A stretch of 64,000 bases of DNA. It comes from Woeseiaceae bacterium (lineage in GTDB: Bacteria; Pseudomonadota; Gammaproteobacteria; Steroidobacterales; Woeseiaceae). Positions within the stretch are counted from its first letter, which is position 1, and each line of letters starts with the position of its first letter. The DNA is taken from positions 1-64,000 of the forward strand of contig JANQGQ010000010.1 in assembly GCA_028277185.1 (NCBI GenBank), read 5' to 3'. The translations under genes and the position numbers were made by a program. The notes beneath the pieces are model-generated. The model saw nothing but the letters and a program-made list of their open reading frames with translations. It was not told where the DNA came from and did not search any database. Shown here piece after piece: positions 8,469 through 17,657 of this stretch.

Positions 8469-9359
8469 CTAGCGGGTCCGGCTGCGGGTGAGCGAGCGGT
8501 ACAGAGTCTGCGTCATGCGTTCCGTCGTGATAAACATCCAGTCGTAGTCGTCGTGAAACTCGGCAAGCGGATTGGCGGCGAGCACGTCCTCCTCGCTCAT
8601 CTCCTGATCGACCAGGTCCAGGACGGCGGCGCGTGCGCGTCTGAGCATGTCGAGATCGGATGCGAGGCCTTCCTTGTCGGTCATACTGCCGTGTCCCGGT
8701 ACAACCCGGGTCTCGTCGTCGATCATTGCAAGCAGCTGTTCCTGGGCCGCGATGTAGCCGTCAACGTCGCCGCCGTTGTCGAGGTCGATGAACGGAAACA
8801 TGCCGTGAAACTGGAGGTCGCCGGTCACGAGCACGTTCACGTTGCGGAACAGAATCGCCGCGTCGCCGTCCGTGTGCGCTTTTTTAAGGTGGAACACGAA
8901 GGCCTCGTTGCCGTTGACGTGAAAGGTCACCTCGTCGGAGAACGTGACTTCCGGGAGGCCTGCCGGACCGCCGGCTGCATCCGGGTTTTCCAGCAGCCGC
9001 TTGCGGATGTTGTCGTGGGCGAAGATCACGGCGCCGTTTTCGGCGAAGTGGGCGTTGCTGCCCACGTGGTCGCCATGGACGTGCGTATTGATGACGAAGT
9101 CGACGTCGCGCCCGGCGAGGTCCCGGGCCTTGGCGTAAATCAGTTCGGCTACGGCTCCGAGCCCGTCGTCGATCAGGACGATCCGATCGTGACGACCGTC
9201 GCCGGTCAGGAGCGTCATGTTGCCGCCCGCGAATCCGTCGGCGCCCTCGAGCAGGTGGATGCCGGGGACGACCTCGGTCGACTTGATAGCCGTGACGGGG
9301 TCCTGGGCAAGTGCCGGCGAAGCCGCAAGCGGCAGGAGGAGCAGGGCGAGTTTCTTCAT
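8469..9359 (-). CDS. Secreted metallo-beta-lactamase-fold hydrolase
   Basis: This 296-residue protein has a signal peptide (MKKLALLLLPLAASPALAQ) and is therefore periplasmic. The metal-binding motif THVHGDH (HxHxDH) is followed by further His and Asp ligands (VLVTGDLQFHG, VPGHGSM). The enzyme class is the general MBL hydrolase fold. Family relatives include cyclase-like proteins, glyoxalase II and quinoprotein-relay accessory proteins, so no substrate is assigned. A longer in-frame start at 9524 is rejected because the signal peptide clearly starts at 9359. It is likely to head a two-gene unit with the M20 peptidase. Confidence 0.85.
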   Translation of the reverse strand: MKKLALLLLPLAASPALAQDPVTAIKSTEVVPGIHLLEGADGFAGGNMTLLTGDGRHDRIVLIDDGLGAVAELIYAKARDLAGRDVDFVINTHVHGDHVGSNAHFAENGAVIFAHDNIRKRLLENPDAAGGPAGLPEVTFSDEVTFHVNGNEAFVFHLKKAHTDGDAAILFRNVNVLVTGDLQFHGMFPFIDLDNGGDVDGYIAAQEQLLAMIDDETRVVPGHGSMTDKEGLASDLDMLRRARAAVLDLVDQEMSEEDVLAANPLAEFHDDYDWMFITTERMTQTLYRSLTRSRTR

Positions 9360-9547
9360 CGGGCTTAGGCTCCGCAGGCGGAATCGGGCAGACAAGTGTT
9401 CCCGAAACCGGGCCCGAGCGCCAGTATCCATGGGCGATCGCGGCGTCGGCATACTCGCATTCGGGTATGGCCAAAGCCGTGCGATTGGTTCAAAGTACGC
9501 GGCCTTCGAAACACTCCAAAACACGACAGTTCAGGAATCCAGGCTCC

Positions 9548-10540
9548 ATGACGACGTTCGGCACTCAATTCACCAGTCACTTCGCGATCGCCCGCTACGA
9601 GGATGGAACCTGGCAGGCACCCGCTATCGAGCCGGTCGCGCCGCTTTCGCTGCATCCGGCGGCCCACGTGTTGCACTATGCAAGCACTTGTTTTGAGGGC
9701 TTCAAGGCCTACCGCTGGAGCGACGGCAAGGCGCGCGTCTTTCGCCTGCACGATCACGTAGGGCGCATGCAAAAGAGTGCGGCGTCGTTGCGGCTGCCCG
9801 TGCCGGATGCCGATCTGTTGGCCGGCATGGTGACCGGTCTGGTGGCCCGACACATCGACGACATCCCGGAGCCGCCCAGTTCGCTCTACCTGCGCCCCAC
9901 CTTGATCGGCACGCTCGAGAACATCGGCGCGGCGGCGTCGCCTTCCTCGACCGCGCTGCTGTACGTGCTTGCATCCCCTGTCGGAGACTACTTCACGGGC
10001 GGCGCCAGGCCGCTGAAGCTGCTGGTCGACGACGAGCGGGCTCGCTCGACCGAGCAACTGGGCAGCACCAAGACCGGCGGCAACTACGCCGCGGCACTCG
10101 GCCCGACGCTGGACGCGAAAGCGGAATTCGGTGTCGATCAGGTGCTGTTCTGTCCGCATGGGGACGTCCAGGAGACCGGCGCAGCCAACTTTCTGTTGAT
10201 CAGCGGCGAAGAAGTCATGACCAAGCCGCTCGACACGAGTTTTCTCCATGGCATGACCCGGGCAAGCATCCTGGCTCTCGCTGCCGATCTCGGCTATCGC
10301 GTGGTCGAGCGGGACTTCACGGTTGCGGAGCTCCTCGAGAAAGCGAAGACCCACGAGGCCGCGCTCAGCGGCACCGCGGCGTGCCTGGCGCCGGTCGGAA
10401 CGCTCGTCTATCGCGGTGAGGAGATACCGGTACTCGATGGCGGCGCGGGCGAGCACACGACGCGCCTCAGGAAAGCGCTGCAGGACGTTCAATACGGCCT
10501 CGCGCCCGATACGCACGGCTGGCTGACCGAGGTCGGATAG
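9548..10540 (+). CDS. ilvE: Branched-chain amino-acid aminotransferase
   Basis: This 330-residue class IV PLP aminotransferase has YASTCFEGFKAYRW near residue 45, the PLP lysine in LGSTKTGGNYA (Lys175), and ETGAANF and FLHGMTRASIL further on. These are the diagnostic BCAT signatures and separate it from D-amino-acid transaminase and ADC lyase. It interconverts Val, Leu and Ile with their keto acids using 2-oxoglutarate. The ATG at 9548 gives the usual N-terminus; in-frame starts upstream add 79 residues of low quality. It is convergent with hemN, 8 bases away. The acetolactate synthase genes of the same pathway lie elsewhere in the window (44276-46783). Confidence 0.92.
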   Translation: MTTFGTQFTSHFAIARYEDGTWQAPAIEPVAPLSLHPAAHVLHYASTCFEGFKAYRWSDGKARVFRLHDHVGRMQKSAASLRLPVPDADLLAGMVTGLVARHIDDIPEPPSSLYLRPTLIGTLENIGAAASPSSTALLYVLASPVGDYFTGGARPLKLLVDDERARSTEQLGSTKTGGNYAAALGPTLDAKAEFGVDQVLFCPHGDVQETGAANFLLISGEEVMTKPLDTSFLHGMTRASILALAADLGYRVVERDFTVAELLEKAKTHEAALSGTAACLAPVGTLVYRGEEIPVLDGGAGEHTTRLRKALQDVQYGLAPDTHGWLTEVG

Positions 10541-10548
10541 TATCGGCG

Positions 10549-11940
10549 TCAGATGGCCTTCGAGAAGCGCTCGACCGGCGTGTTGCCGAGGTAGCGGTCG
10601 AATACCATCGCGATGTTGCGCAACAGGTATCTGCCGCGGGGAAGTATCCGGATGCTGCCTTCCCCCCGCTCGAGAAGCCCGTCCGCTTCCATGACGTCGA
10701 GGTTTGCCAGCTCGTTCGCGAAGTACTCCCTGAAGCGGATGTCGAATGCGCGCTCGATCTGCGAAAAACTGAGCTTGTCGTAGCACATCAGCGACTGAAT
10801 GATCGCGCTGCGGATCTGGTCGTCGTAGTCGACGACCATGCCCTTCCTGACCGGAAGCGTTCCGCTTTCAATCAGTTCTTCGTAGTCCTGCGTTTTTACG
10901 GCGTTCTGTGCATAGACGTTGCCGATGCTGCCTATGGAGCTGACACCGAGCCCGATCAGCTCGCAATGCCAGTGCGTCGAATAGCCCTGGAAGTTTCGCT
11001 GCAGCGAACCGTCGCGCTGCGCCTCGGCGAGATCGTCGTCAGGCAGCGCGAAATGGTCCATGCCGATGTAGACGTAGCCGGCGTCGGTCAGGCGCTGGAT
11101 CGTTGCGCCCAGAATTTCCAGCTTGCCGGCGGCGGACGGCAGATCGGCTTCGCTGATGAGGCGCTGACTGCGGAAGCGGTCCGGCAGGTGGGCGTAGTTG
11201 TAAACCGACAAGCGCTCCGGGCGAATCGCGAGCGTCGCGTCCAGCGTGCGGGCGAAGCGCTCCGGGTCCTGCCTGGGCAGCCCGTAGATCAGGTCGAAGG
11301 AAATCGAATCGAAGCCGAGTTCGCGCGCGTCCGCAACCAGCTGCTCCACGCTGCCGACGGGCTGGATGCGATTGATCGCCTGCTGCACCTCGGGATCGAA
11401 ATCCTGAATGCCGAGACTCAGGCGATTGAAGCCCAGCGCGGTCAGCTCCTCCAGGCGTTCGCGGTCGACCGTGCGCGGGTCGACTTCGATAGAGAACTGC
11501 CGGTTCTCCGACGTATCGAGGGAAAAACTGTCGCGCAGTTGCCCGAACACCCGGTCGAGCTGTTCCGCGTTGAGGTAAGTGGGCGTGCCGCCGCCGAAGT
11601 GGATTTGTTCGACGACCCGAGACCGGTCGAACAGTCCGCCCTGCATCTCAATCTCACGACACAGAGCATCGATGTAGCGGGCAACGCGCGCGGCATTCCG
11701 GGTCACGATCTTGTTGCAGCCGCAGTAGTAGCACAGCGCTTCGCAGAAGGGGACGTGGACGTAGAGCGAAAGCGGCAGCCCCGCCGAATTGCTGTTCCTC
11801 GCGTTCTCCGAGTAGGTGTCGGCGTCTACGTCCGGCGTGAACTGCAGCGCCGTTGGATACGATGTATAGCGAGGGCCGCGGCCGTCGTAGCGCGTAATGA
11901 GTTCCGGATCGAACCCCGTCTCGCAATGATGGGTGTCCAT
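10549..11940 (-). CDS. hemN: Oxygen-independent coproporphyrinogen III oxidase
   Basis: This 463-residue radical SAM enzyme decarboxylates two propionates of coproporphyrinogen III under low oxygen. The 4Fe-4S cysteines are in VPFCEALCYYCGC (Cys66, Cys70, Cys73, with the extra Cys75 typical of HemN). The N-terminal YDGRGPRYTSYPTALQF and the C-terminal HemN domain (KGMVVDYDDQIRSAIIQSLMC) identify true HemN rather than the HemW chaperone. It lies downstream of ctaA on the same strand with a 56-base gap, so the pair may be a heme-related transcription unit. Confidence 0.94.
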   Translation of the reverse strand: MDTHHCETGFDPELITRYDGRGPRYTSYPTALQFTPDVDADTYSENARNSNSAGLPLSLYVHVPFCEALCYYCGCNKIVTRNAARVARYIDALCREIEMQGGLFDRSRVVEQIHFGGGTPTYLNAEQLDRVFGQLRDSFSLDTSENRQFSIEVDPRTVDRERLEELTALGFNRLSLGIQDFDPEVQQAINRIQPVGSVEQLVADARELGFDSISFDLIYGLPRQDPERFARTLDATLAIRPERLSVYNYAHLPDRFRSQRLISEADLPSAAGKLEILGATIQRLTDAGYVYIGMDHFALPDDDLAEAQRDGSLQRNFQGYSTHWHCELIGLGVSSIGSIGNVYAQNAVKTQDYEELIESGTLPVRKGMVVDYDDQIRSAIIQSLMCYDKLSFSQIERAFDIRFREYFANELANLDVMEADGLLERGEGSIRILPRGRYLLRNIAMVFDRYLGNTPVERFSKAI

Positions 11941-11996
11941 CCCATTATGGTCGATCTTTCGCGGTCGGCCGGGAATGGGTAGTTATGCGTATCAGA

Positions 11997-13034
11997 CTAC
12001 CGGCGAGCGCGGCTCAGGCTGTGGGTCAGGAACAGCGCGACGGTGAGCAGCAGCATCGCGACGGCCTGATGCAGTGCGCCGAGGAGCACCGGCACGGCGA
12101 GCAGCAGCGTCGATACGCCGAGAGCCGCCTGCAGCAGCGCCGTATGCAGCAGCGCCGTCGCGGCGAGTCGGGCGCGCGGCGGCAATACGGCTTGCCGCGA
12201 GCGCCACCAGTAAACCGCGATCAAACAAACGGTCGAGAGCGCCAGCAGGCGGTGGTCGAACTGCGCCGTGCTCGCATTTTCGAAGAAGTTTCGCCACCAG
12301 GGGTCGAGTGCGAACAGGCCGTCCGGGATCAGCGAGTCGCCCATCAGCGGGAAGGTGTTGTAGATCTTGCCGGCGCGCAGTCCGGCAACGAAGCCGCCGG
12401 ATACGATAGTCGTTACGAGGAGGCAGACGAGTGCCACGGTCCGCGCAAACCAGGGGTGGCGTTCGTGCCGGTCGCCGTGGAACCACAGCGACAGGGCGAC
12501 CCAGAACATGAAGCCGAATACCAGGAATGCCAGGCTCAGGTGCGCCGTGAGCCGATACTGGCTGACGGCCGGCATGTCGACGAGGCCGCTCTTGACCATG
12601 TACCAGCCCAGCAGGCCCTGCAGACCTCCGAGTGCGAACATCAACAGGTACCTGGGAGTTTCCCGCGGGCGTATGTCGCCCCGCAGAAGGAAGGCCACGA
12701 ACGGCACGAAGAAGGCGATCCCAAGAATCCGGCCGAGCAGGCGGTGAAGGTACTCGAGCCAGAATATGCTTTTGAAAGCCTCGACGTCCATGTGCGAGTT
12801 GACCTTCTCGAACTGCGGCGAGGCCTGGTACTTCGCGAACTCCTCGGCCCAGCCCTCGGCGCTCAGGGGGGGCAGCACACCGGTCACCGGTCGCCAGTCG
12901 GTCATCGAGAGACCCGACCCGGTCAGCCGGGTGAAGCCGCCGAGCACGACCATGGAGAACACCAGGGCGCACATGGTGAACAACCAGATGGCTACGCGGC
13001 GATGGCGCGCCTGGTCCGAGAGGTGAGCTGTCAT
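11997..13034 (-). CDS. ctaA: Heme A synthase
   Basis: This 345-residue polytopic membrane protein has about eight helices. Conserved elements are VVLGGFTRLTGSGLSMTDWRPVTG at the start, EYLHRLLGR (heme-ligand His), GGLQGLLGWYMVKSGL and FDHRLLAL (second His). It oxidises heme O to heme A for cytochrome c oxidase. The sequence matches the proteobacterial type 2 COX15/CtaA without the paired extracellular cysteines of Bacillus CtaA. The start MTAHLSDQARHRR is preferred to an in-frame start 30 codons upstream because the first helix is preceded by a short basic segment. It is divergent from the FMN oxidase gene. Confidence 0.92.
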   Translation of the reverse strand: MTAHLSDQARHRRVAIWLFTMCALVFSMVVLGGFTRLTGSGLSMTDWRPVTGVLPPLSAEGWAEEFAKYQASPQFEKVNSHMDVEAFKSIFWLEYLHRLLGRILGIAFFVPFVAFLLRGDIRPRETPRYLLMFALGGLQGLLGWYMVKSGLVDMPAVSQYRLTAHLSLAFLVFGFMFWVALSLWFHGDRHERHPWFARTVALVCLLVTTIVSGGFVAGLRAGKIYNTFPLMGDSLIPDGLFALDPWWRNFFENASTAQFDHRLLALSTVCLIAVYWWRSRQAVLPPRARLAATALLHTALLQAALGVSTLLLAVPVLLGALHQAVAMLLLTVALFLTHSLSRARR

Positions 13035-13098
13035 AACGGAATCGATCGCTGCGGTTCGGGGCGGGCGCCCCGCGACTCCACAATGGTATTCTGTGGGG

Positions 13099-14277
13099 AT
13101 GCAACTTTCAAAGTGCCGCAACATCGCGGATCTGAGAATTCGGGCCCGCAGGCGCTTGCCCGCGGCCGTGTTTCACTATCTCGACGGCGGCGCCGACGAC
13201 GAGATCACCCTCCGCCGAAACACGGACGCCTTTGCCGACTACGAACTGCTGCCGAGCCAACTCTCGGATGTGAGCCGTCTCGAAACCGGGTCCACGCTGT
13301 TCGGGCAGAAGCTGGACTGGCCCGTCATTCTTTCGCCGACCGGGGCATCGAAGCTCTTCCACGCCGACGGCGAACCGGCCGTCGCGAGAGCCGCGGAACG
13401 CTACGGCACGGTCTACAGCTTATCGACACTCGGCACGACGACGATCGAGGATGCCGCCGCCGTGACCGGCGGACCCAAGCTGTTCCAGCTCTATATGTTC
13501 GCGGATCGCGGCATGACCGAGGATTTCATCGCCCGCTGCCGTTCGGCAGGTTTTACCGCGCTGTGTCTGACCGTCGATACACCGGTCGCGGGCAACCGCG
13601 AACGGGACTTCGTGCATGGTTTCGCTACCGGCCCGCGCAGTCCGAAGCCGCATAGCCGCGTACGGCAAATTGCCAGCTTCCTGAGACATCCGGACTGGCT
13701 GTATCGCGCGCTCGTCAAAAAAGACCTGGAAATGGTGAACATCACGAGCAACACTGCCTTCAAAGTGCAGATCGACCGCAGCATACGCGACTTCATCGAC
13801 GCCGAACTCGAGCGTTCCCTGACCTGGCGGGACGTGGAGTGGCTGGCGGAGCGCTGGCCGGGGCCCCTTGTTATCAAGGGCGTGCAGACCGTCGAGGATT
13901 GCCGCAAGGCCGCCGATGCGGGCGCGACGGCGGTCATGCTGTCGAATCACGGCGGACGGCAGCTGGAATCCGCGCCGGCGCCGGTCGATTGCGTCGCCGC
14001 CGTCGCCGACGCTCTGCGGGACCGTCTGGAGATCATCTGCGACGGGGGGATTCGCCGCGGCAATCACATCGTCAAAGCGCTGGCGCTCGGCGCCAATGCC
14101 GTCAGCGTGGGACGGGCGTACCTGTACGGCCTGGGGGCGGGAGGCGAGGCGGGCGTGCTGCGGTCGCTCGAGATTCTTAAGGACGAGTTCGAACGAACGC
14201 TTGCGCTGATCGGCTGCAATGCCGTGAACAAGCTGTCCAGGAGCTACGTCCGGCGGCGTAGCGAAGCGATTCGCTGA
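13099..14277 (+). CDS. FMN-dependent alpha-hydroxy-acid oxidase/dehydrogenase
   Basis: This 392-residue TIM-barrel flavoprotein is of the L-lactate dehydrogenase / glycolate oxidase family. It begins with the usual NIADLRIRARRRLPAAVFHYLDGGADDE. Active-site elements include VILSPTGASKLFHADGE, LTVDTPVAGNRERD, and SNHGGRQLE with the catalytic histidine. A later ICDGGIRRG...LGANAVSVGRAYLYGL block binds the FMN phosphate. It oxidises a 2-hydroxy acid, probably L-lactate or a related acid, to the 2-oxo acid and passes electrons to quinone or O2. The exact substrate is uncertain. A GTG at 13093 could start it two codons earlier. Confidence 0.9.
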   Translation: MQLSKCRNIADLRIRARRRLPAAVFHYLDGGADDEITLRRNTDAFADYELLPSQLSDVSRLETGSTLFGQKLDWPVILSPTGASKLFHADGEPAVARAAERYGTVYSLSTLGTTTIEDAAAVTGGPKLFQLYMFADRGMTEDFIARCRSAGFTALCLTVDTPVAGNRERDFVHGFATGPRSPKPHSRVRQIASFLRHPDWLYRALVKKDLEMVNITSNTAFKVQIDRSIRDFIDAELERSLTWRDVEWLAERWPGPLVIKGVQTVEDCRKAADAGATAVMLSNHGGRQLESAPAPVDCVAAVADALRDRLEIICDGGIRRGNHIVKALALGANAVSVGRAYLYGLGAGGEAGVLRSLEILKDEFERTLALIGCNAVNKLSRSYVRRRSEAIR

Positions 14278-14541
14278 CGCTGCCCGCGGGTGTCGCAAGC
14301 CCCGCTATTTTGCGCATTTTCGCTCCGCGCAACGGGCATGCCGTAATTCGCAACAGGCTCCGGTTCGCTGGCAACCCGAAAAAATCCCGGAGAAATCCGG
14401 CTTTACCGCGTTTGTAACAAAAGTCGCGCAGACTGCGGTATCCGCGTATTGGGCTTATTCGCGCATTTGTGAGTAGGATTAGTGCGTCGGCAAACGTGTG
14501 GCTAGGTCGCCGCACGGGCCGTCTGGTGTCTTGAGGTAACT
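14278..14541 (+). promoter_or_regulatory. 264-base leader upstream of the cold-shock gene
   Basis: This stretch has no gene. It is locally A/T-richer (for example 14380-14480) than the surroundings and ends with a good TTGAGGT ribosome site 6 bases before the csp ATG. Long structured leaders are common for cold-shock genes (established for E. coli cspA). No clear -10/-35 pair or conserved cold box could be fixed by eye. Confidence 0.3.
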
Positions 14542-14754
14542 ATGGCAGATGAGAGAGTGTCGGGGACCGTGAAGTGGTTCAACGACGATAAGGGCTTCGG
14601 ATTCATTGAACGCGAGGACGGCAAGGACGTCTTCGTTCATCACAGCGCGATCGTGATGGAAGGGTTCAAGACTCTGAAGGAAGGACAGAAAGTCACGATG
14701 GAGGTTACGCAGGGTCAGAAAGGTCCGCAGGCCGAGAACGTCATCGCGGAATAG
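14542..14754 (+). CDS. Cold-shock-domain protein (CspA family)
   Basis: This 70-residue single cold-shock domain has both RNA-binding motifs: KGFGFI (RNP1) and VFVHHSAI (RNP2), preceded by GTVKWFNDD. It is an RNA chaperone that melts secondary structure in mRNA. Which E. coli paralogue it matches (CspA to CspG) cannot be decided by eye. It stands alone and is convergent with the TauE-type transporter gene. Confidence 0.96.
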   Translation: MADERVSGTVKWFNDDKGFGFIEREDGKDVFVHHSAIVMEGFKTLKEGQKVTMEVTQGQKGPQAENVIAE

Positions 14755-14852
14755 CGGGCTGGCTGGCGCCTGCCTGAGGGCTCTTGCCGCCGGGCTTCGG
14801 AAGCCTCATGGTGGCGAGAGGCGGGCGCTCCCCGGATCCTGTGGTCCGCATC

Positions 14853-15602
14853 CTATAGTCCCCCGATTATCAGTCGTATTCCGACGATGAACAGGAATGC
14901 GTAAACGAAGATGAAGAAGACGCGGTCCGATACGCGACGATGCAGCCACACGCCGAGGTAGACGCCGATTGGTGCGAAGATCGCGAGGGCTGCCGAGGTA
15001 GCGAGGTTCGCGGCCGACAGCTGACCGAGCCACGCGTACGGTATGAGCTTCGTGTAGTTGACGAGCGTGAAGAAGACCGCGGTCGTCGCCACGAAACGCG
15101 TCCGGTCGAGCGGTCGCCTGAGCATGTACATGTTGACGGGCGGCCCGCCGGCATGCGCGATGAAACTCGTAAACCCGCTGACCGCGCCGGCCGGCACGGC
15201 GAGGACGCGCGGAAACGGCGGCAGGCCGCCTTTTCGCGGCGAAAGTCTGGATACCCAGTAATGCAATGCAAACGCGACCGCGACGACGCCGACGCAGAGG
15301 CGAATCGTGTCGGCACTCAGTGCGTCGAACAGGTAGGTGCCGAGCGCGATGCCGAGCAGGGAGGCCGGCATGAGCACCTTGAGCTCGGACAGGTCCCAGC
15401 GCCCGCGGTATGCCCAGAGCGTGACGAGGTCCATCAGACAGAGAATCGGCAGAAGTATCGCCGCCGCCTGCACCGGCGACACCACGAGCGCCATCAGCGG
15501 CACGGCCGCCGTGCCGAGTCCGCCGCCGAAGCCGCCCTTGGCGATTCCGAACATCAGCACGGCCGGTATCGCGACGGCGTAAAACCAGGGATCGGTAATC
15601 AG
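14853..15602 (-). CDS. TauE/SafE-family sulfite/organosulfonate exporter-like membrane protein
   Basis: This is a polytopic inner-membrane protein of about 249 residues and seven to eight helices. The N-terminal repeat signature reads FGIAKGGFGGGLGTAAVP and the second repeat SGFTSFIAHAGGPPVNMYML, typical of TauE/SafE. The first canonical start is a GTG at 15560, but this would remove half of the first helix. In-frame translation continues upstream as LITDPWFYAVAIPAV, the usual N-terminus of this family. No ATG, GTG or TTG lies just upstream. The likely start is therefore a rare CTG at 15602 (GGAG lies 8 bases before it) or the following ATT. It is almost back-to-back with the next gene. Substrate unknown. 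Confidence 0.82.
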   Translation of the reverse strand: MITDPWFYAVAIPAVLMFGIAKGGFGGGLGTAAVPLMALVVSPVQAAAILLPILCLMDLVTLWAYRGRWDLSELKVLMPASLLGIALGTYLFDALSADTIRLCVGVVAVAFALHYWVSRLSPRKGGLPPFPRVLAVPAGAVSGFTSFIAHAGGPPVNMYMLRRPLDRTRFVATTAVFFTLVNYTKLIPYAWLGQLSAANLATSAALAIFAPIGVYLGVWLHRRVSDRVFFIFVYAFLFIVGIRLIIGGL

Positions 15603-15604
15603 CT

Positions 15605-15985
15605 TTGAAACTCCGGATTCGTAACAACAGTGTTCGCCTGCGGCTCGAGGCGTCCGAGGTCCAACGTCTGGCCGAGACCGGTGTCGTCGAGGCGATAACG
15701 GTGTTTCCCGGCGGGCGCGAGCTGGCCTATGCCGTGGAGAGCAGTCCGGCCAACGTCGTCCCGAGCGCCCACCTGTCGGAGACGCGGATTACGGTCCGGC
15801 TCCCCGAGACCGGCGTGCTTGCATGGGCGAACAGCGACCAGGTCGGATTCAAGGGCGAACAGCGTCTCGACGGCGGCGGGGTGCTGACTCTGCTCGTCGA
15901 AAAGGACTTCCGCTGTCTCGCACCACGGCCCGGCGAAGACGAGTCGGACCTGTTTCCGAATCCCCGGGAGAGCGAAGCGGGCTAG
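15605..15985 (+). CDS. Conserved hypothetical protein (DUF7009-like)
   Basis: This 126-residue soluble protein begins at a TTG as MKLRIRNNSVRLRLEASEV. It continues RLAETGVVEAI...PGGRELAYAVES and later ITVRLPETGVLAW and VLTLLVEKDFRCLAPRPGEDE. This is a small conserved family of unknown function (DUF7009, from memory). The conserved MKLRIRxNSVRLRL opening supports the TTG start. The start codon lies three bases from the divergent TauE-like start, so each gene's ribosome site falls near or inside the other gene. Confidence 0.7.
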   Translation: MKLRIRNNSVRLRLEASEVQRLAETGVVEAITVFPGGRELAYAVESSPANVVPSAHLSETRITVRLPETGVLAWANSDQVGFKGEQRLDGGGVLTLLVEKDFRCLAPRPGEDESDLFPNPRESEAG

Positions 15986-15993
15986 CCTTCGCC

Positions 15994-16566
15994 TCACGAC
16001 GCGTTGTTGAGCGCGCGCAGCAGTATCCTCGGATTGGGGCGGTCGACGATGTGCTTCGATACCTCGGTGTAGCGAATGATGCCGGCTTTGTCGACGACGA
16101 TCGACGTTGGCCACACCGTGTCCTCGCCATATTCGCGGTTCCAGGCTCCCGGGACTCCTCCGCGGTGCACGAGATCGAGCGCCCGCGCGATCGCAAGTCC
16201 GTCGTCCAGCCAGAAATCGAAATCGACGTCGAAGAACTCCGCAACGCGTCTCGTCGTCTCGAGCGGTTCGGGCGTTACGAGAATCAGGCGCGCGCCGAGA
16301 TTCGTTATCTCCTTGTAGGCGGCAGTCAGATCTTTGACCTGCTTGCTGCAGAACGGGCACCAGCCGCCGCGGACGAAGATGACGACGGCGGGCGTGCCTT
16401 CGAGCACGCTCGAGTCCAGCTTGTTGCCTGCCTCGTCCCGCGCGATGAACAAGGGCATCGGCTGACCGGGCCTGAGCGCATCGGGGGTCGGGCGCGATCC
16501 GCGTTGCCACAGATACCAGCCGATCGCGCCGGCGGCGATGACAGCGGCTATGCCGTAGAAGACCAT
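15994..16566 (-). CDS. Membrane-anchored peroxiredoxin-like (AhpC/TSA) protein
   Basis: This 190-residue protein has one N-terminal helix (about 1-20, VFYGIAAVIAAGAIGWYLW) that acts as an anchor or uncleaved signal, so the redoxin domain is likely periplasmic. The domain contains VIFVRGGWCPFCSKQVKDL, a CPFC-type thioredoxin active site, followed by a cis-Pro region (DTVWPTSIVVD). It should act in thiol-disulfide or peroxide reduction. It lies 17 bases downstream of the quinone oxidoreductase gene on the same strand, so a two-gene redox unit is likely. Confidence 0.83.
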   Translation of the reverse strand: MVFYGIAAVIAAGAIGWYLWQRGSRPTPDALRPGQPMPLFIARDEAGNKLDSSVLEGTPAVVIFVRGGWCPFCSKQVKDLTAAYKEITNLGARLILVTPEPLETTRRVAEFFDVDFDFWLDDGLAIARALDLVHRGGVPGAWNREYGEDTVWPTSIVVDKAGIIRYTEVSKHIVDRPNPRILLRALNNAS

Positions 16567-16583
16567 TCAGGAACCTCTCAGTC

Positions 16584-17597
16584 TCAGGCCACAGCGGCCG
16601 TGGTCAGAACGATCTTGCCCATGTGGGTACCCGTTTCCATGTGCCGATGCGCCCGGGCCGCTTCGGCAAGCGGAAACGTGCTGTCCACGACGGTCTTCAC
16701 CTGGCCGGTCGCGAGCGCGGGGAGCAGGATCTCCCGCGCACGGTCGCGTATCGCCGTCTTTTCGGCGACCGATCGCGGCCTGAGCGTGGAGCCCGTCAAT
16801 GCAATGCGCCGGGCGACCAGCGGGCGCAGGTCGACGCTCGTTCGGTACCCACCCTGGAAGGCGATCAGCGAATACCGTCCGCTGTCACGGAGCAGCGACA
16901 GATTGAGGTCGACGTAGTCACCGGCAACCATGTCCAGCACGACGTCGACATTGGCTCCTCCCAGATGCTCGCGGCATACTTCGCTCCACTCGGTTTCCCG
17001 ATAGTTGATTGCCAGGTCGGCCCCAAGTTCCTCGCAAAAGCGGCACTTCTCGTCGCTTCCCGCCGTCGTGACAACCCGGCAGCCGCGTGACTTCGCAAGC
17101 TGAATTGCCATCGTCCCGATGCCGCTCGACCCACCGTGCACGAGCAGAGTCTCGCCGTCGGCGAGTCCACTGCGCATGAATACGTTGTAGACGACCGTCA
17201 GGCCGGTTTCCGGTACGCCCGCGGCCTCCGTGGTCGTCATGTTCCGCGGAACGTTCATGCAGCTGCCCGCATTCGCCACGGCATAAGCTGCGTAACCGCC
17301 GCCGTGGGTCAGCGCCATCACCCGATCGCCCACGTGCCAATCGTGAACGCGGTCACCGACGGCCGCGACGGTCCCCGCGACCTCGAGGCCGGGCAGCGGG
17401 CTGGCATCCTCGGGCACGGGATAGCGGCCTTCGCGCTGCAGAATGTCCGGCCGGTTCACGCCCGCTGCGGCGACCTCGATCAGCACCTGATCCGCCGTGG
17501 GCGCCGGCACGGCAGTTTCGAACGGCTCGAGCACATCGGGGCCGCCCGCTTCCCGGATGCGAATCGCGAGCATCGATTGGCGGGCTTTGGATTCCAT
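16584..17597 (-). CDS. Zinc-type alcohol dehydrogenase-like NAD(P)H:quinone oxidoreductase
   Basis: This protein of up to 337 residues is in the medium-chain dehydrogenase family, quinone-oxidoreductase branch. It has GVNRPDILQREGRYP and LPGLEVAGTVAAVG in the N-terminal domain and the NADPH Rossmann motif LVHGGSSGIGTMAIQLAK near 150. The PTAGDP-type members lack structural zinc, and none of the zinc-binding cysteines are seen here. It closely resembles the mammalian TP53I3/PIG3-type quinone reductases. The start may be the ATG at 17597 or the internal ATG at 17573 (MLAIRIREAGGP), which matches most relatives. It is divergent from the acetoacetyl-CoA synthetase gene. Confidence 0.88.
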   Translation of the reverse strand: MESKARQSMLAIRIREAGGPDVLEPFETAVPAPTADQVLIEVAAAGVNRPDILQREGRYPVPEDASPLPGLEVAGTVAAVGDRVHDWHVGDRVMALTHGGGYAAYAVANAGSCMNVPRNMTTTEAAGVPETGLTVVYNVFMRSGLADGETLLVHGGSSGIGTMAIQLAKSRGCRVVTTAGSDEKCRFCEELGADLAINYRETEWSEVCREHLGGANVDVVLDMVAGDYVDLNLSLLRDSGRYSLIAFQGGYRTSVDLRPLVARRIALTGSTLRPRSVAEKTAIRDRAREILLPALATGQVKTVVDSTFPLAEAARAHRHMETGTHMGKIVLTTAAVA

Positions 17598-17657
17598 GTT
17601 CGCTTGATACCGTTTATCGTGTCGCTCGGCAACCGACCCGCGGTAAAAGAGGCGGCG

